A program made the position numbers and the translations under genes. The notes beneath the pieces were generated by a model. The model had not been told where the DNA came from. It saw nothing but the letters and a program-made list of their open reading frames with translations, and searched no databases. From positions 1 through 64,000 of the forward strand of contig JBCCGK010000041.1 in NCBI GenBank assembly GCA_039029315.1: a stretch of DNA of 64,000 nucleotides, read 5' to 3'. The DNA comes from JBCCCJ01 sp039029315 (lineage in GTDB: Bacteria; Bacteroidota; Bacteroidia; J057). Below are positions 1 through 9,053 of the stretch, in pieces; position 1 is the first letter of the stretch, and each line of letters begins with the position of its first letter.

Positions 1-147
1 ATCTATTACTTATTTTTTGTATGCGTCTTTTTTCCTCATTCTGCGGCTTTTTTTGTTCCCATAGCACCGCTATGAGAACAAAAAAGGGCCTTGGCTGAGA
101 AAAAAATACCCCATAAAAATTCTCAGCACAGATTCCAAAACAGTCTC
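1..147 (+). repeat. 161-bp MITE-like element, copy A (left end cut off)
   Basis: This is the right-hand 147 bases of a 161-bp non-coding element found five times in the window. The right terminus reads AAAACAGTCTC (137-147) and is followed by TAA (148-150), the presumed 3-bp target duplication. The window begins 14 bases inside the element, judged by alignment to the complete copy at 40809-40969. It carries the family's central inverted repeat, GTTCCCATAGC and GCTATGAGAAC around a 3-base centre, flanked by T and A tracts. No transposase is encoded, so it would have moved using a partner's enzyme. Forward orientation is defined by copies A, C and D. Confidence 0.85.
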
Positions 148-203
148 TAAAATGATTCTCATCATACTATTCGATCACTCCTACAATTATACCCCTCATC
201 AAC

Positions 204-1535
204 ATGAGATATTTTTGTGTGTTTTTACTCGTCGTGCTGAATTCAACTTCTTGTTCTTTTGCACAGAATCCTCCCCCAAAACCCAATGTGATCCTGATCA
301 TGGCTGATGATATGGGGGTAGAATGCCTCAGCATGAATGGTTCCTTGTCTTATCAAACTCCGGTACTGGACAATTTGGCTCGTGAAGGTGTATTGTTTAC
401 GCACTGTTTCTCTCAACCCGTCTGTACGCCTTCCCGGGTCAAGATCATGACAGGGAAATACAACTATAGAAATTATGTAGACTTCGGCTATTTAGATCCT
501 GGGGAAAAAACCTTTGGACATATGATGAAGGAGGCTGGATACAAAACCACAATCGCAGGGAAATGGCAGCTAAACGGAGTCAAAACCAAAGAGAAAGACA
601 ATCAGGACAAGAATCGGCCTTACCAGATGGGCTTTGAAGAATATTGCCTCTGGTGGTTGACAGAAAAAGGTTCTCGCTATGCGCATCCGAGAATTTATCA
701 AAATGGCAAATTGCTCGAAACAGGCACGGATGATTATGGGCCTGACATTGTATCCAACTATATTCTGGATTTTATAGAACGAAATCAGGAGCAGCCCTTT
801 TTTGTTTATTATCCTATGCTCCTAGTGCACAGCCCCTTTGTGCCAACGCCTGATTCTCCAGCATGGAAAGAGCCTGAGATGAGGAATAAGCAGGATAATA
901 AATATTTTGGTGATATGGTCGCCTATTCGGATAAAATCATTGGCCGAATCGTATCCAAATTGAAGGCATTGGACTTGGATGAAAACACCCTTATCCTGTT
1001 TGTGGGAGATAATGGCACGTCCAGAAACATCACTAGCCAAACTACCACTGGTCCCTATCAGGGAGGAAAAGGTAGCATGTTGGATAACGGAACCCACGTT
1101 CCTATGGTAGCTTATTATCCCAGGGGAGGACAAAAAGGCAAAATCGAAGAGGGGCTTGTCGAATTCAGCGATTTTGTTCCCAGTCTGGCAGAAGCAGCAG
1201 GGATTCAACATATTCCCAAAAGTGATGGTAAAAGTTTTTTCAAAGCCCTGACACCTGATTCGTATGCACCCAGATCCAGCATTTTTATCCACTATAATCC
1301 TAATCCTGGCAAGGTGCAAAAACACGATGGTCGTTTTGTGAGAAGCATTGATTATAAGCTTTACCACAACGGACGATTCTACGACATGCGCAATGACAAG
1401 TGGGAAACTCAAACACTAGATGTCGCCAATCTTTCTGATTCCCAAAAGAAAGCTTATTTGCAGCTTAAGAAAGAATTGGATCGTGCCCCCGCATATGACT
1501 TCAGTATCCCTAGCCGCTCAGCCTCAAACAAATAG
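204..1535 (+). CDS. Exported S1-family sulfatase (arylsulfatase A-like)
   Basis: This 443-aa protein hydrolyses sulfate esters, probably on polysaccharide fragments. It starts with a signal peptide (residues 1-21, ending SFAQ). The motif PNVILIMADD holds the calcium-binding Asp pair at 35-36. The sulfatase signature CTPSR begins at Cys74, the residue converted to formylglycine, and is followed by the family's MTGKY. Another metal-site stretch, FVGDNGT, lies near 265. It is the first of three sulfatases on the same strand, 33 bp before the next, so an operon is likely. The substrate cannot be read from the sequence. No formylglycine-generating enzyme or anSME is encoded in the window, so maturation must be supplied elsewhere. 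Confidence 0.93.
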   Translation: MRYFCVFLLVVLNSTSCSFAQNPPPKPNVILIMADDMGVECLSMNGSLSYQTPVLDNLAREGVLFTHCFSQPVCTPSRVKIMTGKYNYRNYVDFGYLDPGEKTFGHMMKEAGYKTTIAGKWQLNGVKTKEKDNQDKNRPYQMGFEEYCLWWLTEKGSRYAHPRIYQNGKLLETGTDDYGPDIVSNYILDFIERNQEQPFFVYYPMLLVHSPFVPTPDSPAWKEPEMRNKQDNKYFGDMVAYSDKIIGRIVSKLKALDLDENTLILFVGDNGTSRNITSQTTTGPYQGGKGSMLDNGTHVPMVAYYPRGGQKGKIEEGLVEFSDFVPSLAEAAGIQHIPKSDGKSFFKALTPDSYAPRSSIFIHYNPNPGKVQKHDGRFVRSIDYKLYHNGRFYDMRNDKWETQTLDVANLSDSQKKAYLQLKKELDRAPAYDFSIPSRSASNK

Positions 1536-1568
1536 GTATGGGCAATGTAATGCATATTCCTTACTACT

Positions 1569-3137
1569 ATGAAACCTCTTCTACCTGTTAGCATCATACT
1601 GATTTTACTATTGGCTTGCCAAAGCAGCCCAAAAGAGCAGGACGCTCGTCCCAATATCCTGTTTATCATCTCCGATGACCAGTCCTGGCTCCACGTAGGC
1701 GCTTATGGAGACCCTCAAATCAACACCCCTGCCTTTGATCGCATCGCCAGGGAAGGGGTGTTGTTCAACAACTCTTTTTGTACCAGTCCTTCCTGTACCC
1801 CTTCGAGAAGCTCAGTACTGACTGGGCAAGACATTTGGCGCATTCGGGAAGCAGGAATTCTGTATGGGTCTATTCCCCCTGACATTCCTCTCGTAACCCA
1901 TCTTTTGGCGGATCATGGCTACCATGTCGGCTTTACTGGAAAAGGCTGGGCTCCCGGCAAGTGGGACTATCTTGGCCTGACAACCCCTCCTCTGATCAAG
2001 GAATACAATATGGAGAAGGAAAGTCATATCGCTTATGGGATCGATCCGAGAGACTATGCCGCAAATTTTGTCAAGTTCCTTCAAGATCGTCCCGATGGCG
2101 CACCCTTCTTTTTCTGGTTTGGGCCTACTGAACCTCATCGTGAATATGCCTTTGAAGCAGGGGAAGTGGAAGCTGGTCTCGATCCCTCACAAGTAGACCT
2201 CCCATCCTTTTGGCCGGATGTTCCGGTTATTCGCACCGATGTGCTGGATTATTTTTATGAGATCATGTGGTATGATACCTTTATTGCTGAGTTTCTGGAA
2301 ATTCTGGAAGCCTCTGGAGAATTGGATAATACGCTGATTGTAGCAACCTCAGACAATGGCATGCCATTTCCCAGAGCCAAGGTCAATATTTATGACTGGG
2401 GGACTCATATGCCACTGGCGATTCGTTGGGGAGATCGTCTGTCCCAGGGGCGAGTCGTAGATGATCTGGTCAGTCACATTGATTTCGCGCCAACCTTTCT
2501 GGAAGCTGCCGGGATTGAGATCCCGGATCAGATGACTGGTAAAAGCCTGATGCCCATTCTCAGTTCTACCAAAAGCGGCCAGATTGTGCCAGAAAGAACC
2601 CAGGTGTTTACGGGAATGGAGCGCCATACCTGGTGCCGACCTGAAGGAGCAACTTATCCCATGCGGGCCATCCGAACCCATGACTATCTCTACATCCGCA
2701 ACTTTGAGCCAGACCGATGGCCCACTGGAGGACCGGACTTCATTTCTTCCAACAAGACCAATCATGGAGATGTAGATGCCTGCCCAAGCAAGTCCTTTAT
2801 GGTGGCTTACCAAGAGGAATATCCCCGCGAATATGATCTGAGTTTTGGCAAACGCCCCAAAGAGGAATTGTATGCCATCCATGCTGACAAGAGTCAAGTG
2901 AACAATTTGGCAGACGAGCCCGAGTACCAGACGATCAAAGATAGTTTGGCACATGCCCTGACTTCACATCTGGAATCGAGTGGTGATCCTCGCATCAAGG
3001 GAGAAGATCCCTGGCAGGCCCAGGTTTATCACCAGGAGAACAACTATGGAAGCACCTTTAATCGGCTTCTTTCCCCCTCCAAAAGGGCCAGAGCGAAGTT
3101 ACGCCCCAGTCATCATCCGGTTTGGAAACTGAAATGA
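1569..3137 (+). CDS. Lipoprotein S1-family sulfatase, heparan N-sulfatase-like
   Basis: This 522-aa protein has a lipoprotein signal with lipobox LLAC, lipidated at Cys17, so it is probably held in the periplasm or on the cell surface. The metal site PNILFIISDD is followed by the signature CTPSRSS starting at Cys76, the formylglycine residue. The N-terminal block resembles the sulfamidase (N-sulfoglucosamine sulfohydrolase) branch of S1 sulfatases; this is recognition by eye and the substrate stays uncertain. It sits between two other sulfatases, with gaps of 33 bp before and 41 bp after. Three different sulfatases in a row suggest sequential desulfation of one complex glycan. Confidence 0.92.
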   Translation: MKPLLPVSIILILLLACQSSPKEQDARPNILFIISDDQSWLHVGAYGDPQINTPAFDRIAREGVLFNNSFCTSPSCTPSRSSVLTGQDIWRIREAGILYGSIPPDIPLVTHLLADHGYHVGFTGKGWAPGKWDYLGLTTPPLIKEYNMEKESHIAYGIDPRDYAANFVKFLQDRPDGAPFFFWFGPTEPHREYAFEAGEVEAGLDPSQVDLPSFWPDVPVIRTDVLDYFYEIMWYDTFIAEFLEILEASGELDNTLIVATSDNGMPFPRAKVNIYDWGTHMPLAIRWGDRLSQGRVVDDLVSHIDFAPTFLEAAGIEIPDQMTGKSLMPILSSTKSGQIVPERTQVFTGMERHTWCRPEGATYPMRAIRTHDYLYIRNFEPDRWPTGGPDFISSNKTNHGDVDACPSKSFMVAYQEEYPREYDLSFGKRPKEELYAIHADKSQVNNLADEPEYQTIKDSLAHALTSHLESSGDPRIKGEDPWQAQVYHQENNYGSTFNRLLSPSKRARAKLRPSHHPVWKLK

Positions 3138-3178
3138 GAAGCAGTCAAGCAGGAAAAACAATGATCAGCAATCCAACA

Positions 3179-4588
3179 ATGAAAAATAATTATTTTTTGT
3201 TTAGCCTACTGTTTGGCTTGGCAGTGTCCTGTGCCCAGTCACCCGCGACTTCCTCTGCGCAGTCCAAAATACAGATAGCCTCTCGACCCAATATCCTCCT
3301 GATCATCGCCGATGATCTTACCCATCGGGACATTGGATGCTATGGAAGTCAAAATGTAAAAACCCCACATATCGATGCCATTGCCAGAGAAGGCATGCGT
3401 TTTACGCGTTGCTTTCAGGCCGCGCCCATGTGTTCTCCAACCCGGCACAACCTGTATACCGGGATTTATCCAGTGAGAAGTGGAGCTTATCCCAATCATG
3501 CCTATGCCCGCAAAGGAACCAAAAGTGTTGTGCACCATCTGGAAAAAGAAGGGTATCGCGTGGGCCTGACAGGAAAGAAACACATTGCTCCCAAGGAATC
3601 TTTCCCCTTTGACTACCTTGGCAAAGGGGGAGATCCAGACCTGAATGCCCTGGAAGAATTCATGACACGGGATAAGGAACAGCCTTTCTGTGCCTTCGTT
3701 TGCTACCGGGAACCCCATACTCCCTGGGATAAGGGAGATCCGGGGATTTACGATCCTGATAGCATCATTCTGCCTCCCTATCTGGTCGACACCAAAGAAA
3801 CCCGCAAACGCCTGACTGAATACTTCGCAGAGATCAACCATCTCGACAATTCGGTTGGAGACATCAGAGCCTTGCTGGACAAGCATCAGGTAGCCGAAAA
3901 CACCCTTCTCATCTTCACAAGTGAACAAGGAAATGCCTTCCCCTTTGCCAAATGGACCTGCTATGACAATGGCTTACAGACTGCCTTTATCGCTCGCTGG
4001 CCAGGACATATTGCTGCCAATAGTAGCAGTGACGCGATGATCGAATATGTAGATGTAACTCCTACATTTGTGGATTTGGCCGGAGGAGATCCGATTGATT
4101 CACTGGATGGAAGAAGTTTTCTTCCAGTTCTCCTGGGGCAGGCTTCAGCACATAAGCAATACGTATTTGGCGTGCAGACTACCAGAGGCATCAACAATGG
4201 CTCAGATCACTATGGCATCAGATCCATTCGTTCAGCACAGTTCAAATATGTGATGAACCTGACCCCCGAAGCTACATTTCAAAACAATGTGACAGTCAAC
4301 AGTGCTGACTGGAATTCTTTCTGGCCTACTTGGGTGGACAAGGCAAAAAACGATCCTGAAGCCGATGAGTTGGTTCAGCGATTTCAGCATAGACCAGCAG
4401 AAGAACTCTATGATGTTATCACCGATCCTTATGAAATGAACAATCTGGCTCAGGAATCAGAACATGAGGAAATAAAGAAGGATCTCCGAGCCCGATTGCT
4501 AAGCTGGATGGAGCAACAAGGCGATCGGGGACAGCAAACAGAGATGGAGGCTTTGGAACATAAAGTGAGTTTTTTGAAGCAAAAATGA
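3179..4588 (+). CDS. Lipoprotein S1-family sulfatase
   Basis: This 469-aa sulfatase is the third of the run. The reading frame opens at 3122, overlapping the previous gene, but I place the start at ATG 3179 because it gives a clean lipoprotein signal (MKNNYFLF..., lipobox AVSC, Cys18). The metal site PNILLIIADD is present, and the signature CSPTR begins at Cys85, so Cys is the formylglycine precursor. The conserved Lys of the TGKKH segment is present downstream. The C-terminus has the usual ELYD-x-DP-x-E-x-NNLA pattern of S1 sulfatases. A convergent lipoprotein gene follows after about 170 bp. Confidence 0.92.
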   Translation: MKNNYFLFSLLFGLAVSCAQSPATSSAQSKIQIASRPNILLIIADDLTHRDIGCYGSQNVKTPHIDAIAREGMRFTRCFQAAPMCSPTRHNLYTGIYPVRSGAYPNHAYARKGTKSVVHHLEKEGYRVGLTGKKHIAPKESFPFDYLGKGGDPDLNALEEFMTRDKEQPFCAFVCYREPHTPWDKGDPGIYDPDSIILPPYLVDTKETRKRLTEYFAEINHLDNSVGDIRALLDKHQVAENTLLIFTSEQGNAFPFAKWTCYDNGLQTAFIARWPGHIAANSSSDAMIEYVDVTPTFVDLAGGDPIDSLDGRSFLPVLLGQASAHKQYVFGVQTTRGINNGSDHYGIRSIRSAQFKYVMNLTPEATFQNNVTVNSADWNSFWPTWVDKAKNDPEADELVQRFQHRPAEELYDVITDPYEMNNLAQESEHEEIKKDLRARLLSWMEQQGDRGQQTEMEALEHKVSFLKQK

Positions 4589-4617
4589 GGAGGAGGGAAG
4601 GCGTTGTTGATGTTGGT

Positions 4618-4690
4618 GGGAAAATTTTCCCAAGGCCAGATTGGTACTGTCGTGCGTGTTTCTTGCCGGACCTGGGAGGAATTTCCTCCC
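4618..4690. terminator. Two short palindromes between convergent genes
   Basis: Two perfect palindromes lie between the stop of the third sulfatase and the stop of the convergent lipoprotein. One is GGGAAAATTTTCCC at 4618-4631. The other is GGGAGGAA and TTCCTCCC around one base at 4674-4690. Their place suits a bidirectional terminator, but neither has a clear U-tract and the tight centres make poor hairpins, so function is only inferred from position. Confidence 0.3.
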
Positions 4691-4759
4691 ATCCTGAGTG
4701 ATCCGACTGGTCGAGCTCAATTCCCACAATTGCTCCAACTAACTCTTCAAAAGCAGAAA

Positions 4760-5512
4760 TCAATTCCCAATGTCAAATGGATCTGAGGAAGAAGTCGGGA
4801 CAGGTGCCTGGTGAAACAGTCTCAGTGGCATTGCTTGTACATCCGCGACATCTCTGATACGAATCTTCACTTTTGGCAAGGAGGAATCTGAACCGTCTTC
4901 TCTTTTCGTTACTTCCAACACATCGAATGCTACCAATCCAAGATTCGCTCCCATAAGACTGCCTGTCAAAGGAGAATAGTTGATCATCACATCACTGTCA
5001 TAGACGACTGCCAGGACAGTGGAGTCTAGCAGGAGGGATAGGCCAGTTGCCCGTAGAGGCGTAACATCAGGGATATTGTCTAGCAAGATTTCCCGATCAT
5101 CATCCGGCTTGCCTGTCCCGAGTCCAGGACCCGCCTGTAAGTAATTTTCGAGTCCCGATTGCTGCGGCCCGGTTGAATCCCAATCAGCAGGGATCGTTCT
5201 GAGGGCAAACCAGCCTTCATCTCCTACCTGCCCGGTATAGAGGTCTATTTCTTCTCCAATGTGCTCCTGAAAATAGGTCAACGGAAGCCGAAGTCCAATG
5301 TCTGCGATCTGATCATTGACATCAATATCGGAAAAATCATTGGGCGCATTGCCATTGTCAATGCTTTCTTCATCAAGAATCAGGATAGTAGCTGTGCCTG
5401 CGATTGAGGTGGCCGCATCTGGTGAGAGAATGCCAGAGTCACAGGCACTTAGAATCAGAAAAGCGGTGATTGCGCAAATGAGGTGTGGAAAGTAGGGGTG
5501 AATGTACTGCAT
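4760..5512 (-). CDS. Hypothetical lipoprotein
   Basis: I do not recognise a family for this 250-aa protein. The N-terminus is a lipoprotein signal with lipobox LSAC, giving a lipid-anchored product. The rest is acidic, low in Lys, rich in Asp and Gly, and looks like one or two beta-rich extracellular domains without repeats. It is convergent with the sulfatase run and divergent from the small protein at 5842, so it is probably a single-gene transcript starting in the 5513-5841 spacer. Confidence 0.75.
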   Translation of the reverse strand: MQYIHPYFPHLICAITAFLILSACDSGILSPDAATSIAGTATILILDEESIDNGNAPNDFSDIDVNDQIADIGLRLPLTYFQEHIGEEIDLYTGQVGDEGWFALRTIPADWDSTGPQQSGLENYLQAGPGLGTGKPDDDREILLDNIPDVTPLRATGLSLLLDSTVLAVVYDSDVMINYSPLTGSLMGANLGLVAFDVLEVTKREDGSDSSLPKVKIRIRDVADVQAMPLRLFHQAPVPTSSSDPFDIGN

Positions 5513-5722
5513 CTGAACTCGTGAATTAAGTATGAATGGTCAAACTATGCGCTTGCTCGAGGCTCTCTTTGAGAAGTACATTCAATGCCAGTCCCACAAA
5601 AATAATTCCGCTTTGATCTGATCACGTAAATTGTTAAGCCCGGAAATGGAGAAATGGCCTACCGATACTTGTAAGCATGGGACTTATTCGTGCTGAGATT
5701 CAGGGGGTATGGTCGTTTGGAA

Positions 5723-5755
5723 AACAGATTCCAGCCAAAGTTGCTGGAATCTGTT
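5723..5755. repeat. 13-bp perfect inverted repeat in a divergent spacer
   Basis: Arms AACAGATTCCAGC (5723-5735) and GCTGGAATCTGTT (5743-5755) are perfectly complementary around a 7-base loop. They lie in the 329-bp gene-free spacer 5513-5841 between two divergent genes. This could be an operator or the leader hairpin of the plus-strand gene. No T-tract follows, so an intrinsic terminator is unlikely. Nothing else stands out in the spacer. Confidence 0.5.
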
Positions 5756-5841
5756 CCTGCTTCATGATTCGATAAAATATTCTGCAACAATGTTGCATTA
5801 TTGACTGTTAGCTCTCATATTTACCGCAATATGGATTCTCT

Positions 5842-6216
5842 GTGAGAAAGCTTCTGCCACATATTACTCACTTCTTCCTGTTTCTTTCACTCACATTTGT
5901 GTTTCCCATTAAATATTGGCACAGCTGCCTGAATTGGGAGGAGGGACATGAGGTACATGAGACATCCACTGGCGAAATGCAATTTGCTCATAACCAGGTA
6001 GATTGTGGTCTGTGCGAGTTGATCTTTTCGATTGTTGCGCCGACGAAATCAGTATTTCTCCTCACCCCGACATTTACAGCACAGTGGGAGCAATTGCCGG
6101 ATTATCACTTCTTTGGTCTTACTCCTCCTTCCTATTTTCTTCTCAGAGCTCCACCAGCTCCTGTGTTTTCTTTAGCATCATATAGACATTTCTTGTCCGG
6201 AGGTTTGCTGTGTTGA
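5842..6216 (+). CDS. Small exported protein with CxxC and RAPP motif (DUF2946-like)
   Basis: This 124-aa reading frame starts at GTG with a hydrophobic leader (residues 8-22). It then has a His/Cys-containing segment with His50 and a C55-x2-C58 pair, a second hydrophobic stretch, and the tail motif RAPPA at 102-106. Small proteins with a CxxC pair and a C-terminal R-[AG]-PP-A motif resemble DUF2946-type proteins, which I recall being encoded next to TonB-dependent receptors for metals. That fits the receptor-like remnant starting at 6352. The assignment rests on motifs and context only. GTG is the only plausible start near the leader. Confidence 0.55.
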   Translation: MRKLLPHITHFFLFLSLTFVFPIKYWHSCLNWEEGHEVHETSTGEMQFAHNQVDCGLCELIFSIVAPTKSVFLLTPTFTAQWEQLPDYHFFGLTPPSYFLLRAPPAPVFSLASYRHFLSGGLLC

Positions 6217-6351
6217 TGGGATTGCTTCTCATGTTTGTAGAGTTTTCTTATTACACATGTGCGATCTCACCTGACCGATATACAATGGAAGGAAAGACCA
6301 GCTTGAGCATTTTTTCATTTGATCTATCCCTCAGTTTAACTGTCATTCATA

Positions 6352-6542
6352 ATGAAACAGCAAAGATTATTTTTGACCATGTTTGTTCTGCTTCTCAGTC
6401 AGGCGTCAAAGATGGCACTTGCACTACGGGAGATTTAAAGGTGGAGGAGATCTTCAAGCTGACCATCCAATAAGAGGCATACAACCCGTTTTCAGACCGT
6501 TTAGCATTGCTGTTTCTTACAAGGTCAGGCGGATCTGTCTTA
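6352..6542 (+). pseudogene. Probable remnant of an outer-membrane (TonB-type) receptor gene
   Basis: An ATG at 6352 opens a 28-codon frame that reads like a signal peptide (MKQQRLFLTMFVLLLS..., ending in MALA) and stops at 6438. Directly after, in the +1 frame from about 6440, the translation GGGDLQADHPIRGIQPVF followed by RPFSIAVSYKV reads like the last beta-strands of an outer-membrane receptor. The simplest reading is a receptor gene that lost its whole middle, leaving the start joined to the end. The frame then runs into the 161-bp element inserted at 6543 without meeting a stop. The pieces are short, so this is an inference. Confidence 0.4.
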
Positions 6543-6703
6543 GAGACTGTTTAGGAATCTGTGCTGAGACTGTTTATGGTGTATTTTTTTCTCAGGCAAG
6601 GCTCTTTTTTGTTCTCATAGCACCACTATGAGAACAAAAAAAGCCGCAGAATGAGGAAAAAAGACGCATACAAAAAATAAGTGACAGATGTTCAAACAGT
6701 CTC
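6543..6703 (-). repeat. 161-bp MITE-like element, copy B (reverse orientation)
   Basis: This is a complete copy with ends GAGACTGTTTAGG and CAAACAGTCTC, flanked on both sides by TTA (6540-6542 and 6704-6706), a 3-bp target duplication. It is inverted relative to copies A, C and D. The central hairpin arms GTTCTCATAG and CTATGAGAAC match the other copies, but the 5-base loop is in the opposite sense relative to the rest of the element. The copy also has a second GAGACTGTTTA near its left end where the others read GAGAATTTTTA. It sits just after a degraded gene and 77 bp before the next start. Confidence 0.9.
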
Positions 6704-6780
6704 TTATTCTTCTTTTTCTCAACCAATCCTCCTCCCTATGTTAGTCGCAGTGGGACCAGGAGACAATCATTCTGTGTGTT

Positions 6781-8979
6781 ATGAAAAAAATCGCTTTTCT
6801 ATTCTTGATGATGGCGTTTACTTCAAGTCTTTTGGGCCAGAAGAATGACAATTTCCCACCACCTGATGACCCCATTGTTGTAGAGGCAGTTCAGACAACG
6901 GAAGAAATACACATAGATGGGAACCTGGAAGAGGCTTCATGGCAGCAGGCGCAGGTGATACAGGATTTTTTTCGGAGAGAACCCAGACAAGGGGGGCCAA
7001 TTCTGTACAAAACGGAGGTTCGTCTGTTATACGATCAAAAATACCTGTATGTCGGTGCCATTTGTCATGACTCTCTAGGGATCAAAGGAATCCGGGTGCA
7101 GGATTTGAGAAGGGATTTTGAGTGGGGAGAAAACGATATTTTTGGGATCTCCCTCGATCCGCAAAATTTGAAGCAATATGCCCAGGCCTTTATGACCACG
7201 CCCTATGGCAATCAGCGGGATTTGCAGAATTTCAATGGCAATACCTTTGATACCGGCTGGAATACCTTGTGGAAAGTCCGGAGTCAACGTAGCAGCGAAG
7301 GCTATGTAGTTGAGTTTGCCATTCCATTCAAATCCCTCAGATATGATTTGCCGGAAGAGGGACAAGCAGTAGAATGGGGACTAACCTTCATTCGTTATGC
7401 GAGAAGAGAGGTAGAAGTATCCAGTTTTCCTGCTATTCCGCAGGCGTTCACGCCTTATCGAATGACCTATGCTGCCAAACTCAAGGGCATAGAAGTCCCC
7501 AAACCTGCTGCTAATATCCGGGTAGAACCTTATGGTCTCTTTCAGTATGAAGCAGGTGGAGCAGCAGGAGAGGCAAATAGGCAGGCCAAAGCTGGATTAG
7601 ATGTTAAATGGGCCATCAACCCTCATACTGTTTTGGACCTCACGGTCAATACCGACTTTGCCCAGGCAGAGGTGGATCGAGCTGTCAACAACCTGGAACG
7701 CTTCAACATCTTCTTTCCTGAACGGCGACAGTTTTTTCTCGAAAATTCAGGCATATGGGCTGGGGGAAAACAACAAGCCATTCGTCCCTTTTTCAGTCGT
7801 AGAATCGGCTTGGAAGGGGAATTCAATGCTGCTCCCGCTCCGATTGATGTCGGAGCCAGATTTACCCAGCGGACAGACAAGCAGGCATTGGCGGCTTTGT
7901 TTGTCCGGCAAAGGGCTACTGCAAATTCCCCAGGAGCCAATTTTGGGGTGCTTCGCTATTTGCGGAATTATGGCCGAGAGAACAATGTCGGAGTCATGCT
8001 CACTCAGCGGGTGGATGATGCCAACAGTGGCGGGAGCTTGTCTGGCCTGAGCAATACAACCTTGACCATTGATGGGCAGATCCGTCCCAGCAGCCAGTGG
8101 GATATCCAGTATTTGCTGTCTACTTCTATCGATGAACGGACAGGAGAAACAGGATTCGCAGGGAGGATTTTTGCTGGTCAGCAAAGCAACGCTTTCTATT
8201 ATGGATGGGTGACAGAATATACAGATGATGCCTATACTCCCAGAATGGGATTCATCAGGCAACAAAATGTCATCAGACACAATCCAGGTGGATATTATAT
8301 CTGGCGGCCTAAAAAGATGAACTGGATTCGAAGATGGGACCCTGGCACATTTGTCAATCTCAATCACGATGCCCTTGATCCCGCTCGATTTCAACAGGCA
8401 AGCCTCTATATCTTCCCCATATATACCTGGTTCAAGGACAATAGTTTTGTCGAAGTTTCCTTAACGCCTACCTGGCAAAACATCAATTTTTCCTTTGCAC
8501 CATTGGGACTGCCGATTGATCAAGGATCGTATTTTTACACCCGATATTTGCTCAAATACAACACAGACCAATCAAAAAAATGGGCATTGAGTGCGAGTTA
8601 CAATTTTGGCAAGTTCTACAATGGCCAACGAAACACGATCAAGGGAGCTGCTCGCTTTGCGCCTCTGCCCCATTTAGCTCTTTCTTTCGATTATGAGTAC
8701 AATGCCCTCCAAAACATTGGGCTAAACGAAGCAGATCTTCAGGTTAATCTGTATTCAGCCAACCTACGAGTGGCGCTCAATCCAAGAGTTCAGCTTTCTA
8801 CCTTCTATCAATACAACAGCTTGACCAGACAAGGAAGATGGAATATGCGATTCAGTTGGGAATACTTGCCGCTTTCCTTTCTATATGTTGTCTTCAATGA
8901 CACCCAAATAGATGCTTTGCTAGAACCTGCTCATGATCAACAGTTGATTGGCAAATTGACGCTGGTACATCAATTTTAG
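6781..8979 (+). CDS. DUF5916 outer-membrane protein with N-terminal CBM9-like domain
   Basis: This is a 732-aa protein with signal peptide MKKIAFLFLMMAFTSSLLGQ. Residues about 38-210 form a carbohydrate-binding family-9/DOMON-like beta-sandwich (EIHIDGNLEEASW, YLYVGAICHDS). From about 245 to the end the sequence is an amphipathic beta-barrel of DUF5916 type (FFPERRQFFLEN signature near 310, RPFFSRRIG near 340), ending in an aromatic-rich strand and terminal Phe as outer-membrane proteins do. The length is normal for the family. Members are common in Bacteroidota and their function is unknown. No clear operon partner is present; the next gene is convergent. Confidence 0.9.
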   Translation: MKKIAFLFLMMAFTSSLLGQKNDNFPPPDDPIVVEAVQTTEEIHIDGNLEEASWQQAQVIQDFFRREPRQGGPILYKTEVRLLYDQKYLYVGAICHDSLGIKGIRVQDLRRDFEWGENDIFGISLDPQNLKQYAQAFMTTPYGNQRDLQNFNGNTFDTGWNTLWKVRSQRSSEGYVVEFAIPFKSLRYDLPEEGQAVEWGLTFIRYARREVEVSSFPAIPQAFTPYRMTYAAKLKGIEVPKPAANIRVEPYGLFQYEAGGAAGEANRQAKAGLDVKWAINPHTVLDLTVNTDFAQAEVDRAVNNLERFNIFFPERRQFFLENSGIWAGGKQQAIRPFFSRRIGLEGEFNAAPAPIDVGARFTQRTDKQALAALFVRQRATANSPGANFGVLRYLRNYGRENNVGVMLTQRVDDANSGGSLSGLSNTTLTIDGQIRPSSQWDIQYLLSTSIDERTGETGFAGRIFAGQQSNAFYYGWVTEYTDDAYTPRMGFIRQQNVIRHNPGGYYIWRPKKMNWIRRWDPGTFVNLNHDALDPARFQQASLYIFPIYTWFKDNSFVEVSLTPTWQNINFSFAPLGLPIDQGSYFYTRYLLKYNTDQSKKWALSASYNFGKFYNGQRNTIKGAARFAPLPHLALSFDYEYNALQNIGLNEADLQVNLYSANLRVALNPRVQLSTFYQYNSLTRQGRWNMRFSWEYLPLSFLYVVFNDTQIDALLEPAHDQQLIGKLTLVHQF

Positions 8980-9053
8980 AAGCAGGTCTTGCAACTCTTT
9001 TGTTAGCGTCTGAGTGAGATTTGGTGAAACTAGTCCAGGCTCACACAATCACT

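Noticed and set aside
3239..3928. 229-codon minus-strand open frame
   Set aside because: Antisense to the third sulfatase, no plausible domain or start context.
6210..6473. 87-codon frame between the RAPP protein and the 161-bp element
   Set aside because: Starts at GTG inside the previous gene's end, has no recognisable pattern, and overlaps the receptor-like remnant in another frame.
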